Position numbers and translations under genes: made by a program. DNA of 30,908 bases, taken from an uncultured Prevotella sp. GTDB taxonomy: Bacteria; Bacteroidota; Bacteroidia; Bacteroidales; Bacteroidaceae. The stretch lies in contig CABUHE010000024.1 in assembly GCA_902491375.1 (NCBI GenBank), positions 1-30,908 on the forward strand. The letters are read 5' to 3'. This document shows, in pieces, positions 21,210-28,657 of this stretch (position 1 is its first letter; every line of letters begins with the position of its first letter). The notes under the pieces are model-generated. The model was not told where the DNA came from, ran no database searches, and saw only the letters and a list, made by a program, of their open reading frames with translations.

Positions 21210-22526
21210 TTATCGGCCTATTATCTTATACGACGTTCCGTCCACATTAACGACAAACAGACCCTTACCCGGCAGCGGTATCCGCTCTTCCGTTCCGACG
21301 GCCGTCTTTGTTAATAACGTTTTGCCGTCGGCTGTCAGCAAGGTTATGCGTCCGCCGTTTACGGCGTTGGTTATAATCACCCTTCGTCCGTCGCAGCTTA
21401 CGGCCGTCTCATTGCCGGTAACGTTGCTTATACCGGTAGTTCCTTCTATTTGGGTCGAGCTTCTCTTGTTCACCACAACGTCGCCTTCTGCCGACACAAC
21501 AAGCCCCTCGGGTATCACGACAACGAAGCCGTCGTAGGCCGACAAGTCGAGTCCGCCGAATCCGGCTGTCAGGACCCATTTGTCGTTTTCCGTGCTTACC
21601 GTAGGCTCAGCCCCGGCTATCATCGGTCCGTCGTCGCTCTGCCATAGCGAAATCTCCATGCCGGGAGTTGCCGTTATGGGTATGTCGTAGTAGAATTTCA
21701 GGTCGTTGATGTTGCTGAAGTCTTTCATGCCGAACAGGTTGCACCACGTAAAGTCTACCGTAGGCAGTGGCTCTGTGTAGCCGCCCGTGAAGGTGATGCA
21801 TGCTTCCTCGTTCACAATGTCGTCTCGTCGTAGCGCGCTTATAGTACCTTCAGGTATTACTATCTGATACTCCACTCCTTTTTCGAAGTGCATTTCTTGT
21901 TCGAAATTTACGTATGCCTGCCCCAAATCCCAGTCGTAAGTTACTTTTAGTGGTAATGTTCTTACTTTAATCCATTGCCCGTTTGTATTTCGGTAGAGCA
22001 TGGCTATGGGGTTGGTGGCGAGGGCTTTGGTCTCCACCTTGTAATAGAACGTTATCGACATGGCCTTTTCCACCGTGTCGCCGTCTTTTATCGAGTGTTC
22101 GGCTACGGGCAGACAGGCAGGTATGTTGAAGACAGAACTCAGCTCGCCGTTAGTTACCGTCGGGTCGCTTTCAAGCGCGAGCATACCCGCAGGTACGTTT
22201 ACCTTGTAGTCTTGTCCTTTGGGCAGTATCAGCGGCTCGTCGAATGTCATTTTAGCCCAGCCCTGTCTTTTCCCGTTTTTTATGGTTATGGCCTTTTCCA
22301 CAATGGTGTCGCCGTTGCACGTTATATATCCTTTTATACCGTCTTTAGCGGTAATCTTTCCGTCGAAGCTGAAGCCGATGTCTTCTATCGGGTAACATAC
22401 GGGGCGGCCGTCTATTCCAATCGTGCACTGCTCGGGTACTAATGTGCCTTGCGCCATTGCCGTGTGCGCCGTTGCTATCATGAACGGGCTTAGCGCACAT
22501 GTCATTAAAAGTCTTAGGTGTTTCAT
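21210..22526 (-). CDS. Secreted T9SS cargo with three Ig-like repeats, 438 aa
   Basis: A signal peptide is clear (MKHLRLLMTCALSPFMIATA, then HTAMAQ), so the chain goes through Sec and then, by its C-terminal domain, probably through the type IX system to the surface. The body holds three similar Ig-like modules, recognisable by repeated strands ending in a V-P-x-G motif (YKVNVPAGMLAL, YQIVIPEGTISAL, FVVVIPEGLVVS). The last 75 residues (NAVNGGRITLLTADGKTLLT, then LPGKGLFVVNVDGTSYKII) fit the type A sorting domain. The frame is open to 22586, but ATG 22526 begins the signal peptide and is chosen. It is the last of four - strand genes, 69 bases after the protease. Ligand and function are unknown. 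Confidence 0.85.
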   Translation of the reverse strand: MKHLRLLMTCALSPFMIATAHTAMAQGTLVPEQCTIGIDGRPVCYPIEDIGFSFDGKITAKDGIKGYITCNGDTIVEKAITIKNGKRQGWAKMTFDEPLILPKGQDYKVNVPAGMLALESDPTVTNGELSSVFNIPACLPVAEHSIKDGDTVEKAMSITFYYKVETKALATNPIAMLYRNTNGQWIKVRTLPLKVTYDWDLGQAYVNFEQEMHFEKGVEYQIVIPEGTISALRRDDIVNEEACITFTGGYTEPLPTVDFTWCNLFGMKDFSNINDLKFYYDIPITATPGMEISLWQSDDGPMIAGAEPTVSTENDKWVLTAGFGGLDLSAYDGFVVVIPEGLVVSAEGDVVVNKRSSTQIEGTTGISNVTGNETAVSCDGRRVIITNAVNGGRITLLTADGKTLLTKTAVGTEERIPLPGKGLFVVNVDGTSYKIIGR

Positions 22527-22595
22527 GATTCTCTGTCGTTTGTGATTGAGAGTTTTGATTTTGTAAAAGCGCAGTTCTATAAACAATTGCTTGTT

Positions 22596-24083
22596 TTAGC
22601 GAGGAGTATTCAGTACGGACTTATAAGCGTCAATTAGGCCGTATCCGTAATGTTCGTTCCATGTACCGAATTCTTTAGATTGATAATATCCGCAATAGCC
22701 TATTTTCTTAGTGTTTTGGGCTATGATTTTACGTACTTGGTATGCAGTAAGGCTTGGATTGCGTTCTAATATTAAGGCTGCTAAACCAGCTACGTGAGGG
22801 GCTGCCATTGATGTGCCGCTCATATAGGCTGTTGAATTGTTTAAAACGGTTGAAAGGATTTTTACTCCTGGGGCTGTGACAAAAAGATTGTCTCCGCTTG
22901 CAGATGAGCTGGCGAGAGTTCCATTTATGGCCATGCTTGCTATGGCTAAGACTTCTTTCCGATAACTTCCAGGGTATGATATTGCGCCTGAAGTGTTCCC
23001 TGCCGATTTCACGAATACGCATCCCTTACCGTCTCTTCCCCTTGTTACTGCAGAGTCGATAGCTTCTTCCATGGCTTCATTAGGCATACACCACCACGAG
23101 CACGAAATAACATCCGCCCCATTCTTCCATGCCCAGTTTATACCGTCTGCTAATTTTATTGTTTCTTCTTCTGATAGGCTAAGCCTATTGCTTATTGGCA
23201 TTATTTTTGCGTCAGGTGCTACGCCGGCGATTTGTATCCCGTTATTTCTTACTGCTGCAGCAATTCCCGCGCAGTGGGTCCCGTGGTTGTTGTTGTAGAG
23301 CTTGCTTGGAGAAGAATGTGTTTCTGTATCGTAGCTTACCGGATGAATGTTAGCTGCAAGATCTTGATGCGTTGTCTCGATACCGACATCAATGATTGCA
23401 ATATTAATACCGCGTCCTGTCGCATAGTTCCACGCTTCGCTTATAGATATGTCAAGACCTTCATATTGGCTGTTGTATAATCCCCATTGATGGATGTTGT
23501 CAGGGTCATACGAAAATTCAAGAGCATCGAAAGCAAAGTCTGGTGAAGAATATTGGAACAGGCCGGTTTCATATATCTTGTTTGCTATTTCTATTGGTGA
23601 CATTCCAGTTGCGTCGGATTGTCGCAGCGAGTACCATAACGGCATGAATCTATTTTGTTCAAAGATTTCAAGACCGTATTGTCTGGCTGTGTTTTCCAAT
23701 GTTTTGCGGTCGTTTTCTGATAATAGTTTAACATGGATATAACCTGTCGGTATAAGCTCTTTCCCATACTCGTTGATGTAGCATGATGTTACGGATATGT
23801 TTCCGCTTGCACTTTGTACTGCCGATTTTAGTTGTTTTGCGTTCGCCGTAGATGAAACTGTTTCGTAAACGCGAATTTTGTTTTTCGTGCCGTTTATAGA
23901 CTTGGCAAGAGTAAGCCCCGCATACGATTCCGTGCTTGTGTTATTTTTACTTATTATCACAATCTTTTGTGGATTTTCGGTCAGTTGCAATTTTGTTCCA
24001 CGGTAATAGTAGAAAGAGTTTTGTGCTATTGCCGTAACACATACGCACAAAGCAATCATTATTATAAATATGTACTTTTTCAT
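22596..24083 (-). CDS. Secreted subtilisin-like serine protease (S8), 495 aa
   Basis: This is an endopeptidase of the S8 family. It has a signal peptide (MKKYIFIIMIALCVCVTAIA), a pro-region (about 22-195) with the motif IANKIYETGLFQYSSPDF usual in Bacteroidota S8 enzymes, and a catalytic domain (about 196-490). The triad is D232 (IAIIDVGIE, with V where DSG or DTG is common), H267 (NHGTHCAGIAA) and S425 (MSGTSMAAPHVAG). The oxyanion asparagine is N363 (SAGNTS). The chain ends right after the catalytic domain (YGYGLIDAYKSVL), with no type IX sorting domain, in contrast to its three neighbours. It begins 11 bases after the 316-aa gene, so the two are almost surely co-transcribed. It may process neighbouring cargo or outside substrates. 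That is inference. Confidence 0.93.
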   Translation of the reverse strand: MKKYIFIIMIALCVCVTAIAQNSFYYYRGTKLQLTENPQKIVIISKNNTSTESYAGLTLAKSINGTKNKIRVYETVSSTANAKQLKSAVQSASGNISVTSCYINEYGKELIPTGYIHVKLLSENDRKTLENTARQYGLEIFEQNRFMPLWYSLRQSDATGMSPIEIANKIYETGLFQYSSPDFAFDALEFSYDPDNIHQWGLYNSQYEGLDISISEAWNYATGRGINIAIIDVGIETTHQDLAANIHPVSYDTETHSSPSKLYNNNHGTHCAGIAAAVRNNGIQIAGVAPDAKIMPISNRLSLSEEETIKLADGINWAWKNGADVISCSWWCMPNEAMEEAIDSAVTRGRDGKGCVFVKSAGNTSGAISYPGSYRKEVLAIASMAINGTLASSSASGDNLFVTAPGVKILSTVLNNSTAYMSGTSMAAPHVAGLAALILERNPSLTAYQVRKIIAQNTKKIGYCGYYQSKEFGTWNEHYGYGLIDAYKSVLNTPR

Positions 24084-24094
24084 GATTGAATGTT

Positions 24095-25045
24095 TTAGTT
24101 GATAATTATCTTTTGCGTTTTTAGTATGTGTTCACCACTTTTAAGCCTTACCACATATATCCCGGGATTGATTCCTGTTGCGTCGATGCTTTTCGGCGGA
24201 TTCACTATCGAGAGAATTTTTGAGCCGTTAATGCTCCATGCCTCTATCGATTTTACGTTGTTCGTTTCGGATAGGATGGTGATTATGCCGTTTTTATAGA
24301 TTACGCAAGCATCTGATTTGGCCTCGATGTTTACAATACCTGTTTCACTCCGTTTGATTACAGGGCGGATCACACAACCTACAAATCGTTGACCGTAAAG
24401 CACCCCCATCCCTCCTGTGTCAAAATAGAAATTGTATGCATTCTGGTTGTTATTCTCAGCGTCGTCATCAAATCGTTGAACGCTTCCGCTCCAGTATAAT
24501 CCGTCGTTTGGGAACTCATAACCTCCACCGATACGATAGCCGTTTGTGAATGGCATGAATATGCTGTTTTCGTTCGGTCCGTAAATCCTATAGCCGAGTA
24601 CGCCGTCTTCCGTTGTCAGCAACCACCAGCACTGACGTCGCAATTCCTTTATCTCTGAATAATGCGGCATGCGCCATGTGCCGCCCCAATGCACCCGTGC
24701 CGCATCGTGCTCAGTTCCGCAAATGTCGTCGTCCGTGCCAACGCAAGCAGCATAGGTGTTACCATATTGGTCTTTCTCGTATCGGTCGAAAAACTTATAC
24801 GTTTCCCATGTGTATATGTCTTTCTGCTCCGTTTCACCCCATGCGAAGTAGTAGCCTATATCGCCTTGTCTTTCGGCGCCCACGTTGCATGTTGCCCATA
24901 GGGTTTTGCTGGGCAGTCCGAGGTCCGCGTATTCGTGTCCGTATACTTCGCCGCTTATGTGCGGTTCTGGCGGCGTTTGTCCGTAGGCTGCAATTGGCGG
25001 TAAGATAACCAATGCGGCGGTTATGATAAATTTTGATGTTTTCAT
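24095..25045 (-). CDS. Secreted T9SS cargo with FISUMP-like domain, 316 aa
   Basis: It has a signal peptide (MKTSKFIITAALVILPPIAA, YGQ), then a domain at about 35-230 with EYADLGLPSKTLWATCNVGA, GYYFAWGETEQKDIYTWETY, GGTWRMPHYSEIKELRRQC and DGLYWSGS. This pattern is frequent in secreted Bacteroidales proteins and resembles the Fibrobacter succinogenes major paralogous (FISUMP/DUF1566-like) domain. The last 75 residues (NGIITILSETNNVKSIEAWS, then GINPGIYVVRLKSGEHILKT) are a type A sorting domain. The domain's function is not known to me, though a role in binding at the cell surface is plausible. A 13-bp hairpin lies just before its start. Confidence 0.85.
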   Translation of the reverse strand: MKTSKFIITAALVILPPIAAYGQTPPEPHISGEVYGHEYADLGLPSKTLWATCNVGAERQGDIGYYFAWGETEQKDIYTWETYKFFDRYEKDQYGNTYAACVGTDDDICGTEHDAARVHWGGTWRMPHYSEIKELRRQCWWLLTTEDGVLGYRIYGPNENSIFMPFTNGYRIGGGYEFPNDGLYWSGSVQRFDDDAENNNQNAYNFYFDTGGMGVLYGQRFVGCVIRPVIKRSETGIVNIEAKSDACVIYKNGIITILSETNNVKSIEAWSINGSKILSIVNPPKSIDATGINPGIYVVRLKSGEHILKTQKIIIN

Positions 25046-25067
25046 ATTGTTTGTATTAAGATTATTG

Positions 25068-25103
25068 AAGATTAGGAGCTGTTTGCCGTTAGCTCCTAAT
25101 CTT
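25068..25103 (-). terminator. 13-bp hairpin between the 546- and 316-aa genes
   Basis: On the + strand AAGATTAGGAGCT (25068-25080) and AGCTCCTAATCTT (25091-25103) are perfect inverted repeats around a 10-base loop. Read on the - strand, TTCAATAATCTT follows, which is not a clean T run. It lies 15 bases after the stop of the 546-aa gene and 22 bases before the next start. No promoter fits in the remaining space, so it is probably a leaky terminator or an mRNA-stabilising stem that sets different levels for the genes on each side. Confidence 0.6.
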
Positions 25104-25118
25104 TCGGTTAGTATATTT

Positions 25119-26759
25119 TTAGTATGCGGTTATCTTTTGCGATATTGTGCCGTTCTCGGTTTCAACGTTTACTATGTATATTCCGTTATTATTGATGTTC
25201 ATTTCAGATAATCGGATGTTTGACGAATAATCGTTGACTGTGCAATCGGCAATTTTTACACCCGACATGTTGAATACTTGTATCTTCTTTATCATGTCAT
25301 TTGACGATATCGTTACGGAAGACGATAATTCAGCCGCCTTCGGCGATATTGAAACTGATTCCTCTAAGAAAAGATTGCCCGATGTCTTTTCCGTTTCGTT
25401 TTTTCTTGCGTTGGCAATGGCTTTGGGCGCTTCCTGGCTTTCATAATAATCTGGAATTCTTCCGATTATGGTACATGCCGATTCTGGGTCTTTTGAGCTG
25501 TAACTGCAAACATGCAAGGCTTTTGTCGGGAAAAAGTATACTTGTCCTACGTAAGAGTCGTTATATCTTAAATTATAGTCTTGCCTCGGTTCAGCCGGCG
25601 CGTCGTCATTATATCCTACAATTTTAAAACTTCCTCCGCCTTCAACGAACAGCATTGGGTCATCCCCATTGTTATTACTCATGGCTAATGCCCCGTACTT
25701 TGTACCTGCAGGCATCTCGCAATCGACTTTATAATAATATATAGGGACATTTTCATAAAAATAGTCACCATTTACGTTTACGTCTGCCACACCTAGCGTC
25801 CTATTTTGTGTGCTTCTAATCTTAATCATGTAATATCCTGTCTTGGGAATTGTTACCAACATTGTGCTTACATGTGCCTGAGGAGTGTTTAATGTTAGTT
25901 CGGAGGGGCTTCTCCAATTGATTCCTTGTATCTCTTCTGGAGCGGCTGGTGTGTATGTGTATTTTGCTCTACCTGTTATAAAGTCTTCTTCTGACTGTGG
26001 ACTGGAAGGAGTGTGGCCGATATGCTTAGATGCTATCAAAATGGCCGTGTCGCTTACGTTGAAATTCTGATACTTTGTTCCGTAAAAGAACATGTCTATA
26101 GAGTGTTCTGTTTGACTGGAGGCCGTTATGAATATTTCTTGTCCTTCCGTGAATTCGTATGTTTGGAAGAAGGAATACTTGAGTGGTATGTTATGCCTAA
26201 TTATCATACCGTTCTCGATTGCAGCAGGCTCAGTATCTGACAGAGAGGCAACTCCGTTTACGTTTGGACTCATAGCCTTTGAGAGATAGTTGTCATATTC
26301 CGTAGAAGAGAACGCTGCGGCATTTGCGTTTTTCGATATGCGTATAGACTCAACATTAGGAGTTTCGGGCGCATTTGTCGAGATGGAAACAATGTTGTTA
26401 CCCTTATTTAGTCTTAACGCTTTGCCGCCATCGAGAGGAAGCGATTGCCAATTGTCTTTTTGCGGAGTTATCATGCCGGCGAAAACGTTGTTCACATATA
26501 CATTGAATTTGGTGAAACTTCCGTCGCCGTATTTTGCGGGCAACACCCAGAACTGTGCATTGTAAGAACCGGTTTCGTTTGCTTCGATTTCAAAGTTCTT
26601 AAAATTTTCAACATCATTTGCAGTTAGCGACACGCCCTTTACGGACAATACATTGTTGGAGGCTAAAACTGTATTAGTCTCATTTTGCGCGGAAACGTTG
26701 CCGTTGACAAATGTCAAAGACATACCGCACAATACTGAAAGTAATAAAATGTGTTTCAT
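25119..26759 (-). CDS. Secreted T9SS cargo with CBM6-like front, 546 aa
   Basis: A signal peptide (MKHILLLSVLCGMSLTFVNG, NVSA) is followed at about 40-145 by a beta-rich module with GSYNAQFWVLPAKYGDGS, VYVNNVFAGMITP and LRLNKGNNIVSISTN, then VESIRIS. This is the pattern of carbohydrate-binding modules of the CBM6/35 type. The middle part (about 180-460) is not recognised; it is rich in aromatic residues and strands. The last 75 residues (SSVTISSNDMIKKIQVFNMS, then NNNGIYIVNVETENGTIS) are a type A sorting domain, so surface anchoring or release by T9SS is expected. The gene is first behind a good promoter (26987-27017) with a 220-base structured leader. No catalytic motif was seen. Confidence 0.85.
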   Translation of the reverse strand: MKHILLLSVLCGMSLTFVNGNVSAQNETNTVLASNNVLSVKGVSLTANDVENFKNFEIEANETGSYNAQFWVLPAKYGDGSFTKFNVYVNNVFAGMITPQKDNWQSLPLDGGKALRLNKGNNIVSISTNAPETPNVESIRISKNANAAAFSSTEYDNYLSKAMSPNVNGVASLSDTEPAAIENGMIIRHNIPLKYSFFQTYEFTEGQEIFITASSQTEHSIDMFFYGTKYQNFNVSDTAILIASKHIGHTPSSPQSEEDFITGRAKYTYTPAAPEEIQGINWRSPSELTLNTPQAHVSTMLVTIPKTGYYMIKIRSTQNRTLGVADVNVNGDYFYENVPIYYYKVDCEMPAGTKYGALAMSNNNGDDPMLFVEGGGSFKIVGYNDDAPAEPRQDYNLRYNDSYVGQVYFFPTKALHVCSYSSKDPESACTIIGRIPDYYESQEAPKAIANARKNETEKTSGNLFLEESVSISPKAAELSSSVTISSNDMIKKIQVFNMSGVKIADCTVNDYSSNIRLSEMNINNNGIYIVNVETENGTISQKITAY

Positions 26760-26980
26760 CTTACATGTGTTTAAGAGTTAATAATAATCTCCTCCCCCTT
26801 TTTTGTTTTTGTAAGCGGTGGCAAGAACTTCAAGGGAGGGAGAGGTTGCGTTCTTGCTTACTTAGGTTTCGTAATGACAGTTTGGGGCGGTGTTGTGTTT
26901 TTTAGTTATTTGAATGGTCTGTGTAAAAAAATATGAGAGGATGCTTGTTTGTTTACAAGCCGGATCACAAATCCGTGTTT
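26760..26980 (-). promoter_or_regulatory. Structured 5' leader of the 546-aa gene
   Basis: About 220 bases lie between the predicted transcript start and ATG 26759, with no gene in them. Inverted repeats are CGGAT/ATCCG (26961-26975), GCTTGT/ACAAGC (26943-26960) and GCAAGAAC/GTTCTTGC (26821-26828 with 26850-26857). On the RNA strand the loop of the last one is C-rich (CCTCTCCCTCCCTT), and a G-rich stretch (GGGGGAGGAGA, complement of 26787-26797) lies between it and the start codon, so loop and G-rich stretch could pair. Length and structure suggest post-transcriptional control. Confidence 0.5.
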
Positions 26981-26986
26981 ACGTGG

Positions 26987-27017
26987 CAAATATAGATGAT
27001 TAATTTATAATTTACAA
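26987..27017 (-). promoter_or_regulatory. Promoter of the secreted-protein gene unit
   Basis: On the - strand TATATTTG (complement of 26987-26994) matches the -7 consensus TAnnTTTG, and TTG (complement of 27015-27017) stands 20 bases upstream as the -33 box. This is the best-spaced Bacteroidota promoter in the window. Transcription would start near 26980 and run through the 546-aa gene. Confidence 0.75.
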
Positions 27018-27402
27018 CTTTTTTGTTATGTTTTTTTATTTTTACGATTTTGTGTGTTGATATTTGCTTAAATCCAAATTGGTAATTAGAACATTTGTGC
27101 CTGAACAAACCCTTGTTACACGTACTCTTCGGCCTGCTTATGCGTTTCCGTCGGTGTCTTGTCCGCTCGACATTAACGCATAATCAGATCAGAGCGTCTA
27201 ACTCCTTTTTGATCCTCTTACAAGGACAATGTTTTGTGCATGGGCTTTATATGTGTCTTTTATTTTATTCTCATCCAAATAAACAGAGGATGAACCCGGC
27301 AATGATGAATATTCTTTTCAAATTCTTTTATTCGTGTCTTATTGGTTGCTAATTAATAAAGTTTATGTCTTTTTTCTACCTCTCGTAAGTTAGTCAACAA
27401 AA
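27018..27402. other. Gene-free stretch next to the insertion sequence
   Basis: These 385 bases between the promoter and the transposase stop hold no credible gene. The frames that are open lack motifs and sensible codon use. Part of it must be the end of the insertion sequence. AAGTTTAT at 27359-27366, next to a TA, has an inverted match (ATAAACTT) at 28491-28498 on the other side of the transposase, a weak candidate for its ends. Confidence 0.4.
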
Positions 27403-28086
27403 TTAAACTGCATGATATTTAAAGTTAGTCATCAGTCCGTCTCCTATAGCAGCCAAAGCCCGATTGGCAGCGTAAAAGAGGGTGCCTGCCGTAAGATAAT
27501 CTTTGTGTTGAAGCCATTTTCCCTTGAGCATCCACCAAAGAATCTCGGCGATGTTAAGTTGTGGAGAATACGGCGGCATGAAGAAAAGATGCAGTCCTCT
27601 TTTCTCCCATATGTCACGAAGTGCGAGCAGTCTTTTTGCCTGGTGTATGGGCGCATTGTCAAGCACGACCACGGTCTTGCGCTTAACGGTTATGGAGAAG
27701 TCGTCAAGAAAACTAATCATTTTGTCAGAATCGATGCTTCTTCCGGTTGTACCCCAATGGGTATGGCTATGGCGGTCAATCATGGCGAAGCAGTTGAGCC
27801 TGGCCCCTCGTTGGGACGGGATATAAACGTCTTCCTTGGAAAATTTCCAGCCATACGGCACATACGCCTCCTCACAAATATGGGATTCGTCCCCATAATA
27901 AAGGTCTATGGAAGCGTTTTGCCACAGCCGTTCAAGCTCTTGCAACTCCCACAGCTTATATTGGTAAAGTTGTGGCGATGGTTTGCCCTTTGGACGTTTC
28001 CTTATACGTCCAAATCTTGCGCCAATGCGCTTAAAAAACGCCTGAGCGTCTCCTCGCAGGCCGTCTTCCCGGTTGCGGCCTCCCAT
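27403..28086 (-). CDS. IS630 transposase, catalytic part (orfB)
   Basis: This frame carries the DDE_3 catalytic core. The three acidic residues are present: D66 (LYYGDESHI), D143 (VVVLDNAPIHQAKRL) and E181 (PPYSPQLNIAEILWW), with 37 residues between the second D and the E. The RKRPKGKPSP motif that usually precedes the core is at about 29-38. The first 16 codons of the open frame overlap orfA and are probably not used. The catalytic part is expected to be made by a -1 shift from orfA at 28032-28038, giving a fusion of about 322 aa, the normal length for IS630 transposases. Confidence 0.85.
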   Translation of the reverse strand: MGGRNREDGLRGDAQAFFKRIGARFGRIRKRPKGKPSPQLYQYKLWELQELERLWQNASIDLYYGDESHICEEAYVPYGWKFSKEDVYIPSQRGARLNCFAMIDRHSHTHWGTTGRSIDSDKMISFLDDFSITVKRKTVVVLDNAPIHQAKRLLALRDIWEKRGLHLFFMPPYSPQLNIAEILWWMLKGKWLQHKDYLTAGTLFYAANRALAAIGDGLMTNFKYHAV

Positions 28087-28370
28087 TGTGCCTTGGCTGT
28101 CAAGACACTTGAGCGGTCTTTCTCGATGGCACGCCGGATGATTTCCTCGTCTTGCGTACCGATAATGGGTTTGCGACCACGGCCGGGACGGGTGTTCAGA
28201 CCTCTGATACCTTCCTCCTCAAAGCGTCTCGCCCAATTGTTGACCGTAGTCTGGTGCATTTCCAAACGCTCGCCTATTGGGGGAGAGCTTAGACCTTGTG
28301 ACTTCAACAATACCGCCTTACAGTGCATACGGAAGGCGTGCGATGAACCGTTGCGATATCCGTCTTCCAA
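28002..28370 (-). CDS. IS630 transposase, DNA-binding part (orfA)
   Basis: This 122-aa frame holds the helix-turn-helix region of an IS630 transposase: LLKSQGLSSPPIGERLEMHQ, TTVNNWARRFEEEGIRGLNT, and the RPGRGRKP linker. The frame begins with TTG at 28370, just after an in-frame TAA, and has no ATG at the expected place; the first internal ATG (residue 15) would still leave the DNA-binding part. The slippery heptamer T TTT TTA (complement of 28032-28038) stands in frame after arginine 111. A -1 shift there leads into RRFFKRIGARFGRIRKRP, the expected family sequence, whereas the unshifted frame ends 10 codons later. Confidence 0.8.
   Translation of the reverse strand: MEDGYRNGSSHAFRMHCKAVLLKSQGLSSPPIGERLEMHQTTVNNWARRFEEEGIRGLNTRPGRGRKPIIGTQDEEIIRRAIEKDRSSVLTAKAQWEAATGKTACEETLRRFLSALAQDLDV
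28032..28038 (-). other. -1 programmed frameshift site, T TTT TTA
   Basis: Read on the - strand, the codons CGT TTT TTA of orfA contain the canonical heptamer X XXY YYZ (here T TTT TTA) in the right frame. A slip of one base back gives TTT TTT AAG and joins orfA to orfB exactly where the family sequence is continuous. Such sites are known in IS elements. Use of this one is inferred. Confidence 0.75.
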
Positions 28371-28389
28371 TGCGGATTACTGCATTGGA
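28366..28389. repeat. 8-bp palindrome over the orfA start
   Basis: TCCAATGC (28366-28373) and GCATTGGA (28382-28389) are perfect inverted repeats around 8 bases. The TTG start of orfA (complement of 28368-28370) lies in one arm. As RNA this would hide the start codon. As DNA it could bind the transposase as a dimer. The rest of the stretch to 28600 shows no gene. Confidence 0.6.
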
Positions 28390-28601
28390 CTCAATTTTAT
28401 TTCCGTGATTTTGCCCATATGGAATGTTTTCTCGTTTATGGGGATAACGGATTTTTGGCACAAACATTATCATTCAAACTATTTTTGTGGATAAACTTAT
28501 ATTTCGCAGATAACGGAACAGGCTGTTGGTATTGCTATACATCCATATTGTTTCTTGTAGAGCTTGTGCATGTCTGGCATGTTCAGATTTTATATATAAT
28601 A

Positions 28602-28628
28602 AAGGGATTGCCATTAAGGCAATCCCTT
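28602..28628 (-). terminator. Terminator of the 728-aa gene
   Basis: AAGGGATTGCC (28602-28612) and GGCAATCCCTT (28618-28628) are perfect inverted repeats with a 5-base loop, 30 bases past the stop of the 728-aa gene. On the - strand TATTATATATAAAA follows, a weak T-rich tail. Confidence 0.8.
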
Positions 28629-28657
28629 GCTTGTAATAAATTCAAGTTCTATGACTT

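Larger units (their letters stand above)
27403..28389 (-). mobile_element. IS630-family insertion sequence (transposase part; ends not fixed)
   Basis: Two overlapping frames encode an IS630-type transposase: a helix-turn-helix part (28370-28002) and a DDE catalytic part (28086-27403). IS630 elements insert at TA. I could not prove the terminal repeats. The best candidate is an 8-bp pair at 27359-27366 and 28491-28498, which would give an element of about 1.14 kb, a normal size. The transposase looks intact, so the element may still be active. Confidence 0.85.

Noticed and set aside
27095..27352. An 85-codon open frame on the + strand beside the insertion sequence
   Set aside because: No motif, no promoter, and a composition like random DNA rich in Leu and Cys codons.
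27398..27405. CAAAATTA, a -7 box on the - strand
   Set aside because: It overlaps the transposase stop and has no gene at the right distance and no -33 box.
27412..28494. A 360-codon open frame on the + strand opposite the transposase
   Set aside because: It mirrors the transposase reading frames, shows no known motif, and the - strand frames carry the full DDE core.
27359..28498. AAGTTTAT / ATAAACTT as terminal repeats of the IS630 element
   Set aside because: Only 8 AT-rich bases match and the flanking TA is offset by one base, so chance cannot be excluded. Mentioned only as a candidate.
28443..28517. GATAACGGA repeated at 28443-28451 and 28509-28517
   Set aside because: Two 9-base copies alone do not define an element, and no regular spacing or third copy was found.
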